NCBI GenBank assembly: GCA_001600635.1
Contig: BCKL01000004.1
Coordinates: 248,001 to 312,000, forward strand
Direction: 5' to 3'
Source: Leucosporidium creatinivorum
Taxonomy: Eukaryota; Basidiomycota; Microbotryomycetes; Leucosporidiales; Leucosporidiaceae
DNA length: 64,000 nt
The position numbers were made by a program, and so were the translations under genes. Shown here piece by piece: positions 34,219-43,164 of the stretch (position 1 is the first letter of the stretch; each line of letters opens with the position of its first letter). The notes under the pieces were generated by a model that worked only from the letters and a program-made list of their open reading frames with translations, did no database searches and was not told the origin of the DNA.

Positions 34219-35376
34219 TCATCCGAGCGCGAGAGCATCAGCGCCGTACTCGTCGAGGAAGAGCAAAGTCGTAGACTCACCTGCAGCTACCCCGAGCGCT
34301 TTACTCTTTTTCGCAGCCTCGAGAGCTGCTTCACGAGCCCTGACCTCTTTCTGAGAGCGGCGAGAATCGAAGTCAGCGCTCGGCGATGAAAGTGAGCTGA
34401 GGTGACTCGCAATATTGTCCTTGAAGTACTTGGAAACAATCTCGAGGCCGTCTGTATGGCTTGACTGCAGGTCGAACGCCGCGAGGATGACGGGCGTGTC
34501 GGGGACAGGTCGGCTCAATCCCTGCTTGAGCCACCGCTCCCAGTCTGGGTTGAGGTTTGTCGAAGCGAGGGGTAGATATGGCCACACAGCGCTGGTGAAA
34601 GCTGAAAAGTCGACCATATCTGCGCGAAGGGTGTTCCGGCGTCAGCATCGTCGCCGAGCTTGCTGCACGCCGCGTTCTGCGGGCAGAGCTACTCACAGCA
34701 GCGACTAGTACCGCCAGTCTTAGCATTCTTAGCCACAGCCACCATTGACGCCGTGATCTGCTCCCCCTTGGCATGCTGCGCCCGCCTCGCCGCTCCGCCG
34801 CTCATCTGCTCCGGCGACGGGATGCCCATGGTGCCGATGCCGTCGAGGACAGCCTCAATAGGCTCCGAATAACAGCGCTCCCTTTCTTCTTCATAGGGGA
34901 TTAGCTCTGCCCGCAAAAGCGTGTACCGTTCTCGCAACGTTGGCGCATCGTCTCGGCGCTCGAAATGGAGGACGAGGACGTGGGTACAGGACTTGTCGGT
35001 GGGTCGTCCGAGTTCAAATATTGTTCGCCAGTAAACGACGACTTCGGAGGCTATGGACAGGGCGTATTCCTGCATCTCGTTGGCCTGAGTCGCTGCGTAG
35101 GGGTTGGCGAGCGCTTTGGCCTCCTCCGCTGCTGCTTTGGCACGTAGACGCTTGCATTCGTGGTTATGGATGGGCCACGCCGAAACTTGGCACGCTCGAG
35201 AGCAGCTGCGCGCGATGGTGGTCAACAACGGCGCCGAATCGCCGAATCGCTGAATCGTCTTACTAGGTGGAGAAGTCGCACTTCGAGCAGTAAAGAGTTT
35301 TCTTATGGGTGTAGGTCCCAGTCGGAACTCTGCAGGTGCTGCAGAGCATGTACTGGTCGGCGCCCAGGCGGCCCAT
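34219..35376 (-). CDS. MYND zinc-finger protein A
   Basis: First of five paralogues in the window. ATG 35376 opens MGRLGADQYMLCSTCRVPTG. The MYND finger is LCSTC, YCSKCDFSTYC, then SRACQVSAWPIHNHECK, with all C/H zinc ligands present. A phase-2 intron splits the codon of the Tyr before the second YC (TA, then C). The body has YALSIASEVVVYWRTIFELG, THVLVLHFERRDDAPTLRER, AVAKNAKTGG and LASTNLNPDWERWLKQGLSR, positions that correspond to the other copies. A 60-nt intron with a GC donor (34410-34351, branch GCTGAC) probably follows KYFKDNI; left unspliced it keeps frame. The 3' end is unsure. The frame stops at 34219-34221, but a GTGAGT donor just before could extend the protein to about 34036. 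Function unknown; MYND domains usually bind proline-rich partners. Confidence 0.78.
34351..34410 (-). other. Probable GC-AG intron in MYND gene A
   Basis: The donor reads GCGAGT in place of GTGAGT. A GCTGAC branch site and a CTCTCAG acceptor follow. The length of 60 nt is a multiple of three, so either splice outcome keeps the frame. Confidence 0.55.
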
Positions 35377-35708
35377 TGTCGGAGGCTGAGAATGAGGGGA
35401 GTCGATGGAGTTGAGGAGAAGGCCGAGTGAGAGGGCGCGAGTTGGGGGCGTAAGTGAGCAAGTCAGGCAGCTTGTAGTGCTGTAGGAGATGAGACGAGTT
35501 TAAAGCAGCGACACGGCGAAGGAAGACAAGCGTGCGCTGCTTAGCAGCTTAGCGCGCGGCTTTCCCCTCCTAAGCTTTCCTCGCTCTTCTCGTCGCCTCG
35601 CCTACAGCTCCGGGAGCTCAACAACTTATCTCTTGGACCTACGCTACCTCGCTGCAAGCTTACCCCTACCTCAATTCGCGCTCCGACCGCCAGGAAGCAG
35701 CCCTCGAA

Positions 35709-36860
35709 ATGTCGAGCGCGCCTGAGGGAGCCGCTGTCGGCTGCAGTGGATGCTTTCGACTGATGGGACCGAGGACTCTGGTCCCGAAGCCATTGCTGTG
35801 CGGTGCTTGCAAGACGTCTTACTAGTGAGACCGCCCTTCCTCTAGCCGAACTTGCCCCGAGCTCGTTCGTTCGTTCACTGACCTGTACCTCTGTCTCCCA
35901 TCTGTGGGACAACAGCTGTGGGCAAGCATGTCAGAAAAAGCACTGGCCCGAGCACAAGCCGTTCTGCAAGGCTCGTCGCCGAGGGGAGAGGTACGCCGAG
36001 GAAACCGCTCTCGCCGAGCCTCGTCAGGCTGCCCTGATGTCCGACTTCGATGCATACACCGATCTCATCTCCCTCGACGTCGCCCTACTCGCCCTTCGCT
36101 CAGCTTTTCGTTTCGGCCACCCAGGACAGCTCAACTCGACACACTATCTTTCCCTCACCTTCCTCTACGACTCGCGCGGGGCTGGCAAGACGCTGCAGGA
36201 GAGGTTCGAATTTGCACACTGGGAACTGGTAGAGTTCGACAGCCAGGACATCGACCGGCGGGGCTCAGGTTGGCCTACACGAGCTGAGCTGGCCGAGCGC
36301 CGACACGACAAGGAGCTTGTAGAAGGGACGATGAACGGCTTCGTCGAGTTCATGGCACACGATGTGAACGATAAGGATGCTCAGTCGGTATCGACGATAC
36401 GTGAGTTCAGTCCAGGAGCTGTATCGCGACTCCCTCGGCGCTCGAGTCGCTGACCTCCCCGGATTGACATCGCAGGACGAGACCTCGGTGTTGAGGTATC
36501 GGCGCTGTCGTTCTTCCGACACAAGGAGAAGGGCCCCATCTCCATCCTCCCCCTCAACAAGATGTGGGACGACACGCTCAATCGGGCTCTTATTCGTTCG
36601 CCAAAGTACATGAGGCCCGACCTCATGATCCTGGAGTTGTTGATGGCGGTAGGAGAGGAGATGGCCATCAAGGCGCTCAAATCGAGCTGGGGTCATGATC
36701 CTGGGATGCTCGAGGCAGCGTTGACGCGCGTCAAGGTGAGCTTCTTGCTCTCGCTGCTCGGTTCGGCGCTGACCGCTCGCTCTTGCAGATTGCGGTCGCT
36801 CAAGGCTATCTCAAGGGAGGACCAGGTGTCCGTGGATCAGTGATGATTGTGAGGGAGTGA
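35709..36860 (+). CDS. MYND zinc-finger protein B
   Basis: Divergent neighbour of copy A, 332 bp apart. ATG 35709 opens MSSAPEGAAVGCSGCFRLMG. The finger is GCSGC, LLCGACKTSYC, GQACQKKHWPEHKPFCK, complete in its ligands. The first intron again splits the Tyr codon (TA, then C). The body carries ALLALRSAFRFGHPGQLNST, HYLSLTFLYD and LQERFEFAHWELVEFD, the same order as in copies C-E. The later part has PLNKMWDDTLNRALIRSP, RPDLMILELLMAVGEEMAIK and LEAALTRVK. The last exon ends QGYLKGGPGVRGSVMIVRE at TGA 36858-36860. Four exons with GT/AG borders and GCTGACC branches give a clean model. Function unknown. It is the best-preserved copy and the natural reference for the family. Confidence 0.83.
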
Positions 36861-37074
36861 TTGCAAGGCAAGCTGGCGTCAGCGATTCTCAACGGCGAGG
36901 TTCGAAGGCAAGTTGACACAGCGGCGAAGCTCGGCGGCGTTTCTCTTTGCTGAGAACGGCTCGCCAATCGACATCTCGCGCTCGTTCTCTGCAACGCGAA
37001 GATGTAGTAAATCAGACTTTTGCTATTATGGTATAGATACAAGTAGAGTAGTCCTCCGGCTCAAACCTCTCCAA

Positions 37075-38721
37075 TCAAGCCCTCTCGACCGAGCCGACCT
37101 CACTCCTCGCATCCGCAAAGCTCTGCGCATCCGTCTCGGTCCCACTAGCAATACTGAGCGACCGCTCGTTAGGTCCTGTACCGCGCTTGGGCGTCTGCGA
37201 GCCCTCCTCGATGGGTTCGGCGTCGGCGGGCTCGGAGGTCGAGGGAATGGGAGGGGGAATGAGGGTCGGTTCTTTGGTCATGGAAGAGGATGCGATGGCG
37301 GAGTTGTCAATAGGTGCATCGGAGGGAGCGGAGAAGGGAGCGGAGGTGGAAGGGATGAAGGGAGAGCCACTCGGCGAGTCGAGTTCGGTCGTGGGTGTGA
37401 GGTTCGTAGGCGTGGCGAGGGGGTTGGTCGAGTGGGATCCGTTCGTCTCGGTGTCGTCCTTCTCGCCCTCCTTCCTGACAACCCTCTGCGCCTCCGTCTC
37501 GCCACCCTGCATACTCTCCCTCCGATTCGTCCCCTCCGACTCGAGATGCGAATCGGCGTCTCCCTGACTCAACAGATCTCCGCCCGTTCCCGTCGTCCCT
37601 ACAGTCCTGACGCTCGGCGCTCCTCCCTCCTTGACCATGCCACCCGCTGCGAAGCTTCGGCCGATGGCAGCGCTCCAAGTGCTCTTGCCTCCCAGGCTCT
37701 CATCGCTCGCTCGTCGACTTCCCGCCAATACCCTCACACTCGCATCCTCATCTGCACCTCCCTCATCTCCTTTCCTCCACGCACGAAGACCCGTCAATCC
37801 TCCTCCGCCCCAGCTGCCACTGCCGCTCGCTGCGGAGGTCGGCGCTCCTCCTCCGCCGCTCGCTCGGGAGAGGCTGAAGGAGGGAGCGAACGAGGAGGAA
37901 GCGAGGGTGAGCATGCTGGCGTTGTCGGCGGGAGGAGCGGCGGGGTAGGGGTTGTTGCGAGGGTGCGCGAGAGTGTGTCGAGGGACTTGAGTCGTTTCGA
38001 GCTCGATTTGGTCGGCGGCGGCAGGAGTAGTGGGGGTGGAAGGGGAACCGAGTGGAGTAGAGACGGTAGAGGAGGGGAGCGCTGAGAAGGTGATGGGAGT
38101 GCCCGAAAGCGAGGAAGGCGTGTGGGGCTGCGCGCCCAGGGATCCGCCGGAGGAGGAAGTGGGAAGGAGGTGCGAATGTCCGTGCAAAGGTGCAGCGGAA
38201 GGGTGGCCTGTACCGGGTACGACAGCGATCCTGTTGGCTCCTCCTCCCGAGTCGAGCGAAAGCGTTGTAGGCTTGGTCGAAGCGTAGCTCTTGAAAGTGC
38301 CGTGAGTCGGCGCGAACGAGGCGTTGCTGGTGGAATCGGTGCGCGAGATGACTGAGGATGCTGGCCCGACTGACGAGGGTGAGATAGGCCGCAGAGAAGC
38401 ATCCGTGTCGGCGCCCGACAAGCCTGAGAGCCTCGAGATGCTGTCGCCGTCGTCGTCGTCCTGCATGCTCGTGCTGGCCGTGTCGCCCGTGCTCGTACTC
38501 CTTGTCGAGCTGCGTACCTCCCCCAGCGGCACCACTTCCCCTACAGCTGCTGCTCCCTCTGCGCGTTGAGAGCTTGGCGAGGTGGTGCGTGCGTCGGCAG
38601 CGAGTTTAGGGCGGTTCTTGTTGCCCGACAGGAAGCGCGAAATGGAGCGAAATAGTCGCTTCTGAGTCCCTTGCTGCTGGCGACCAGGATGTGACGGCTG
38701 AGCTTGAGCTACGGTGGCCAT
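37075..38721 (-). CDS. Ser/Thr-rich disordered protein, single exon
   Basis: 548 aa without introns, from ATG 38721 (MATVAQAQPSHPGRQQQGTQ). I do not know its function. A basic patch near the start (KRLFRSISRFLSGNKNRPK) could bind membrane lipid or act as a nuclear signal. The rest is Ser/Thr/Gly/Pro-rich. Short ordered-looking blocks stand out: FKSYASTKPTTLSLDSGGGA followed by NRIAVVPGTG, PITFSALP, DNASMLTLASSSFAPSF, and DEDASVRVLAGSRRASDES followed by LGGKSTWSAAIGRS. I believe similar blocks occur in uncharacterised Ser-rich basidiomycete proteins (memory, not searched). RRAS and RRES look like basophilic kinase sites. In a window of intron-rich genes the lack of introns is notable. The plus-strand 390-aa frame across it is its shadow. 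Confidence 0.75.
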   Translation of the reverse strand: MATVAQAQPSHPGRQQQGTQKRLFRSISRFLSGNKNRPKLAADARTTSPSSQRAEGAAAVGEVVPLGEVRSSTRSTSTGDTASTSMQDDDDGDSISRLSGLSGADTDASLRPISPSSVGPASSVISRTDSTSNASFAPTHGTFKSYASTKPTTLSLDSGGGANRIAVVPGTGHPSAAPLHGHSHLLPTSSSGGSLGAQPHTPSSLSGTPITFSALPSSTVSTPLGSPSTPTTPAAADQIELETTQVPRHTLAHPRNNPYPAAPPADNASMLTLASSSFAPSFSLSRASGGGGAPTSAASGSGSWGGGGLTGLRAWRKGDEGGADEDASVRVLAGSRRASDESLGGKSTWSAAIGRSFAAGGMVKEGGAPSVRTVGTTGTGGDLLSQGDADSHLESEGTNRRESMQGGETEAQRVVRKEGEKDDTETNGSHSTNPLATPTNLTPTTELDSPSGSPFIPSTSAPFSAPSDAPIDNSAIASSSMTKEPTLIPPPIPSTSEPADAEPIEEGSQTPKRGTGPNERSLSIASGTETDAQSFADARSEVGSVERA

Positions 38722-39246
38722 TCTTTCTCGCAGACGATGAGAGGGATGCGGGGGTGCTGAGCGGCGGGAAGCGGTGTAGGAAGCTGTAGGGGAGTAGGGT
38801 GAGCTGTTGTTGTACAGCTTGGATCGTTTGAGCTTACTGTAGAGGCTTAAGGTGTACTCGCGAGGCGAAGCGGCGGTGTGGCTGGAGCCAAGTCGTCGAG
38901 TCGCCGGCTCAGCTGCCCTTCTCGGAGAGGCGGAGGGGCGATGTCATCATGGTTGCCTCCTAGCCTGAGGTGCAGTGCAAGACTAGTCTTGCGCGGTGTA
39001 CGATATCAGGGGGTGTTCTTCAGCTGATGTCTGCATTGCGGGAGGCTACAGAATTGCTCGCAAGTAGCGCCGAGCTCTCCCTCGAAGGCCGAACCGAGCT
39101 TCGCGAGCTTGCAAGAGGACGAGAGTGGGTCGTTGCAAGTTGGTTGAAAAGCTGATCTGAGTCTCTTCCTCCTCATCACTCCTGCCCGAAAGCAGAAGCG
39201 CAAGCGCAAGCGAAAGACGAAGCCAAACGAAACGGCGCCGAGCCCG
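38722..39246. other. Intergenic region, no gene seen
   Basis: Upstream of the Ser-rich gene and downstream of MYND gene C. Only short motif-free frames are present. Confidence 0.4.
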
Positions 39247-40631
39247 TTACTTTCCAGCGCCAGTCTGCGAAGAATGGCCTCGATCAGGGGCTGAGTTGTA
39301 GGAAAGCAAGACCTTAGAACGTACCTTAGCTGCGTCGAGTTCTGCAGTCGCCTTCTTGAAGAGCTGCGAGAGAGGGAGACAAGGAGGGCAAGGAATAGTC
39401 AACGCTTTGGCGACGGTCTCGAGGAAGACGGCAAGATCGGTTCCCACCTCTGCGAAAGCACGGAAAATTGTTTCCCTCATATCTCCGTCCAGCTCGGGGG
39501 CGACCGCCTGAAAGCGAGAGGAAGTCAGCAAACGACGCGGCTCGGCGTTGGCTCTCCAGCTCGGAGCTCGGTGGGCGTACCTTGAACAGGTTACAGAGCG
39601 CCAAAGGTCTGGGGGTAGACGGTGCTTTTCCCGCAGCATCCCAGACAGCTTTCTTCGCCCGCTCGTACGTCTCGCTGGCGAAGAGGTCGATGATGAGGAG
39701 GACGTAGCTCGGGCGACCTGGGTGCGAGAGGGCCTCGGCGAAGGTGGTTTGCCAGCGAGAGTTGATGCTCATGTCGCAAGCGTCGATGTACTGCCATGAC
39801 CGAAAAAAAGCGATTTGGTCGGGGTTCACTGCATTCGGCCAGGGTCAGCAATGCGAGCGAACCGAAGGGGAAGGACTGACCGATCATGACAGGCTCGCTG
39901 CCCTTGATGTCCACAACACTGTAGCTGACGGCAACTGCTGCACTGTTCTCGTCTTTCTGCTTCCGCTGAAGGTCGACGTTCTGCAGTGTTGGTAGACCTC
40001 GCCAGATGTCCGAGAGTCCTTGCGATTGAGTCGCTGCCAGCCCGACGTGAAAGGGTACGACGGCAGCATCGATGAGCTTGAAGCTGATAGAGTCGTCCGT
40101 TTCTTTGTGACACGAGAGGAAGAGCTGCAGCATGTGCGTGTGGTTGCGCTGGTCGGATTTGCCGAGCTTCATCGCCGAACGAAGCGCGAGGAAGGTGACT
40201 TCGCCGACAATTTTGAAGGCGTATGCTCGTAGCTCGGCGGCGATGACTTCGGTGTAGGGCTGTGAGAGAGCGAGCTCTTCGACTTGGTGCAGCATGCGCC
40301 CTCGCTCCCTACACGCTCGCTTGTGCCCCGAAGACCAGTCTTTGGCCTGCTCCCTCGTCAGGAGCTGTCAGCGTGAGGGGCGTAGACGGAGGTAGAAGCT
40401 CATCTTCACACACTTGGCACTCCTTCGAGCAGCTGTAAGTGTACGAGAAGAGAGAGGTCAGCCGGCTGCCTCCGCATCCGCGAAGGACAAGTCAGCTTAC
40501 TAGGCTGTTACACAGCATCTCGAGCACCACTGAATTGGGATCCCCAAGCTTTGGCCCATGAGCTTGCGACAGACAAAGCACCCGACGACCGCCTCAGAAG
40601 GGAAGCGACTCGAGATGGGAGGCTGCTGCAT
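39247..40631 (-). CDS. MYND zinc-finger protein C
   Basis: ATG 40631 opens MQQPPISSRFPSEAVVGCFV. The finger is GCFVCRKLMG, WCSRCCVTAYC, SKECQ, then AKDWSSGHKRACRERG. Intron 1 splits the Tyr codon as in the other copies; intron 2 sits right after the CQ pair, a position shared only with copy D. The body has EVTFLALRSAMKLGKSDQRN, HTHMLQLFLSCHKETDD, WQTTFAEALSHPGRPSYVLL and IIDLFASETYERAKKAVWDA. The tail reads PLSQLFKKATAELDAAK and then either TGAGK after a 60-nt intron with a GTACGT donor, or reads through that in-frame intron; both end at 39247-39249. The shared second intron suggests that C and D arose by a recent tandem duplication. Confidence 0.8.
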
Positions 40632-41245
40632 CGCAAAGAGCTGAAGTCGAGCAAGAGGGCGAACGAGTGAGAGCTAGGGGGCGGGCGGGTGATGTCGAAG
40701 GGATGGCTGCTCTTCCTCCAGCTTAGCTGCTCCTGCGAAGCTGTCGGAGGCGAGAGTTAAGAGCAGCGAGGTGTGGCAGGAGGACAAGGGGCGGATCGAG
40801 CTTCCCATCTCGTCTCGGTTCGCAGAGGTCAGGCTGGCTTTGTAGGTCGTTTGATCTTGCGGTCTCAGGCAGTTGCCTTGAGCTACTCGCAAGTGTTCGA
40901 ACGCCTGCTGACCTCCTCGCCCATGCTGAGGACATACGCCGCTTCTTCGCCGACGCCGAGTCGACCCAAGCCTCTGGCTCTACCCACTCCACGGATGCTC
41001 CTCCTTGACCCTCGCTAATCAAAATCGATTAATCGATTAAGCATAGCTGTATCTACATGCTCGTCTACTAAGCCTCCCGCCGTCCAGCACCTCTCGAAAC
41101 GTCGGCGACCAGCGCCGAGGTCGCTTCTCATTTCCGAATCGAGCCTGTAAAGACGAGGTCGTTCAGCAGCAGATAGCTCGTAGGGGAAAAGAAAGTCCGA
41201 GGATACCTGCTCTGCGTCCCATCGATGTCAAACTCGAATCGTCGT
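40632..41245. other. Intergenic region between MYND genes C and D
   Basis: This contains the promoter of copy C. A perfect 16-nt AT-rich palindrome (AATCGATTAATCGATT) lies at 41023-41038, about 390 bp upstream of the copy C start. No gene is seen. Confidence 0.5.
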
Positions 41246-42594
41246 CTATTTGCGAGCTTGAAGCTGCTCGGCGAAGAGGGTCAGCCGAAGGTCGGGAGCA
41301 GGCGAGGGCGAGACAACACGCTCACCTCTTTGATGGCACGAACAGCTTTCTCCTTGATGTCCTTCTCGGCGATGAGACCGGCAAACTGTACAAGAGCGGA
41401 GTCAGCGGTCGGCGAAGAGAGCGCCGAAGTCGAAGCGCCGAACCTTGACCATCTCACGCAGCATTCGAGGCCTCGAGCTGGGCTGCATCGCTAGGCCGCT
41501 CCAAATGACATCCTTAGCTCTCTCCTCCGTTTCACTTGAGAAGAGCTCGAGGATGATGAGCGATGGACCGGGGAGCTCGGGGTTGGAGATGGCGACGGCG
41601 AATGTACGATCCCAGTTGGGGTTGAGGGACATCTCTCGAGCAGAGAGGAACTCCCATGCCGAATATCGAACTGCCATTTGACTCTCGACTGCGAACGAGG
41701 AGGATCAGCGCTGCAGGACAACATCGGGCGCCGACTTACGATGGGGCCAGCACTGTCCTGTCTTTGTGTTGACCATCATGAAGACTATAGTAGCCGAGGC
41801 GTGGTCGCTCGCGGTGTGGGTCCTAGTTGCTCTAGTAGCGTTGACGAGCGCGGCATGATGTGCGTTTGTCGCCGGCGAAAGATGGGAGAGCCCTTCCCCG
41901 AACGAGACGAGCTCCGACCTCGAGAAGGTGAACTTCTTGCGCAGCTCCGATGCTGCCGCTCCTCCATCGTATTCGAACCAGAGGCGAAGGATCTTTGAGG
42001 TGGAACACTGCTGCTTCTTCCCAAGCGCAAAGGCGGACCGCATCGCGAGCAGCGTGACCTCGCTCGTCAGATCGTCGATATACGCCGTGAGATCAGCTTG
42101 AAAGTTTGCGACTTGTGGCTTGGCGAGGACTCGCTCTTCCCGCATGGTGTTGGTCTTGACGGCGGCGGCGCAGGCCTTGCGGTGAGCTGGCCAGTCGGCG
42201 ACCTGTGAAATTTTAGGGGGGTAAGATTGGCGATGAACGTCGAGCAACGACAGTCAAGCAGCGAAAGTCGAGCAACGAAAGCGAGCAGCGAGAGTCGAGC
42301 AACCGAACCTACCTGGCACTCGCGTCCACAGCTGCAGAAGGGCCCGAGATTAGCTCGGCGCTGGCCGTTCGGTTCGTTCTTACTCACTAGCTGGCCTCAT
42401 GACACTTTCCACACTTCTGTAGACGGAGCAGACCGTGCTCCGCTCCGAGCTTCTTATGGCATACATCGCACTCGACCAGGCCGTTCTTCGTAGAGGCTAC
42501 TATTTTCGGTTCCGAGTCGAGGGGTTCGAAAGGGCGAGGGGCGTTTGAGCGGGATGAGGGTGTAGTCGATGAAGATTCTGTAGTTGAGTAGAAT
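41246..42594 (-). CDS. MYND zinc-finger protein D, 5' end unresolved
   Basis: The finger reads VECDVCHKKLG, LQKCGKCHEASYC, GRECQVADWPAHRKACAAAV, with all ligands. Introns fall in the Tyr codon and after CQ, as in copy C. The body has EVTLLAMRSAFALGKKQQCS, KILRLWFEYDGG, LRKKFTFSRSELVSFGEG and ATIVFMMVNTKTGQC. Next comes LSLNPNWDRTF-like sequence (read as MSLNPNWDRTFAVAISNPEL) and PSLIILELFSSETEERAKD. It ends AIKELQARK at TAG 41248-41246. Upstream of the finger the frame stays open to about 42773 but contains no ATG, and no ATG-bearing first exon is clear before about 42957. The 5' coordinate given is the likely acceptor (CTACAG) of an upstream intron. Intron 2 holds a minisatellite. Either a distant first exon exists or the start is lost. 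Confidence 0.72.
42235..42303. repeat. 14-bp minisatellite inside a MYND gene D intron
   Basis: Five imperfect units of about 14 bp with plus-strand consensus GAAAGTCGAGCARC (one unit is 13 bp). The array fills most of intron 2 (about 42203-42312), making it longer than its counterpart in copy C. Confidence 0.85.
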
Positions 42595-43164
42595 GTGGGG
42601 GTAGCGAGAGCGCCGGCGCGGAAGTCGGAGACAAGAAACGAGGCAGAAGCGAGCAGGTCGTGGTAGGAAAGAGACAGGCGATTTGATCTGCGACGGCCGC
42701 TTGGAGGCGTCGGATGGTCCGCGCTCTCTGCAGGGCAAAGGATTTTTTGCGAGGCTGAGTCAAGCTGTAGCTAGCTAGCGACTAGGTAGCGTCTCTAGCT
42801 GGAGGCGAGGTAGGCGCCAGCTAGCTAGACGGTCGGCGCTGAAATCCAGCCGGCGAGAGAATCGAACGTCGCCCTCGAACGCCGAAACGTCTCTTGAGCT
42901 ACACTGAGGTTACTTCACGGGCTGTTCAGACCTCTTTAGACAATCTTCGCCCTGTCATCCACCTCCAGCTCCCACAGCAGCAGTTAAAACTGTCCGCCTC
43001 TCACTCTCGCCGAGCGCCATCGCCGAAAGTCGAGCCTGAACAAAGTAGCTACATTGCCCCGTTTGGATCAAGGCGCACTACACAAATTGAGAGGAGTTAC
43101 GGATAAAGCTGCACGAGAGTAGAGGCGCTCAACGCCCCAAGTGTCCATCATCGCCGACAAGCGG
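42595..43164. other. Upstream region of MYND gene D
   Basis: This may hold the missing first exon and the promoter of copy D. Two AGCTAGCTAG stretches lie at 42769-42778 and 42819-42828. No gene could be defined. Confidence 0.35.

Noticed and set aside
36913-38085. 390-aa plus-strand frame
   Set aside because: It is a Gly/Arg-rich shadow of the Ser-rich gene on the other strand.
42769-42828. AGCTAGCTAG stretches as transposon ends
   Set aside because: Too short and self-complementary; no target duplication or coding body between them, and CTAGCTAG recurs elsewhere in the window.
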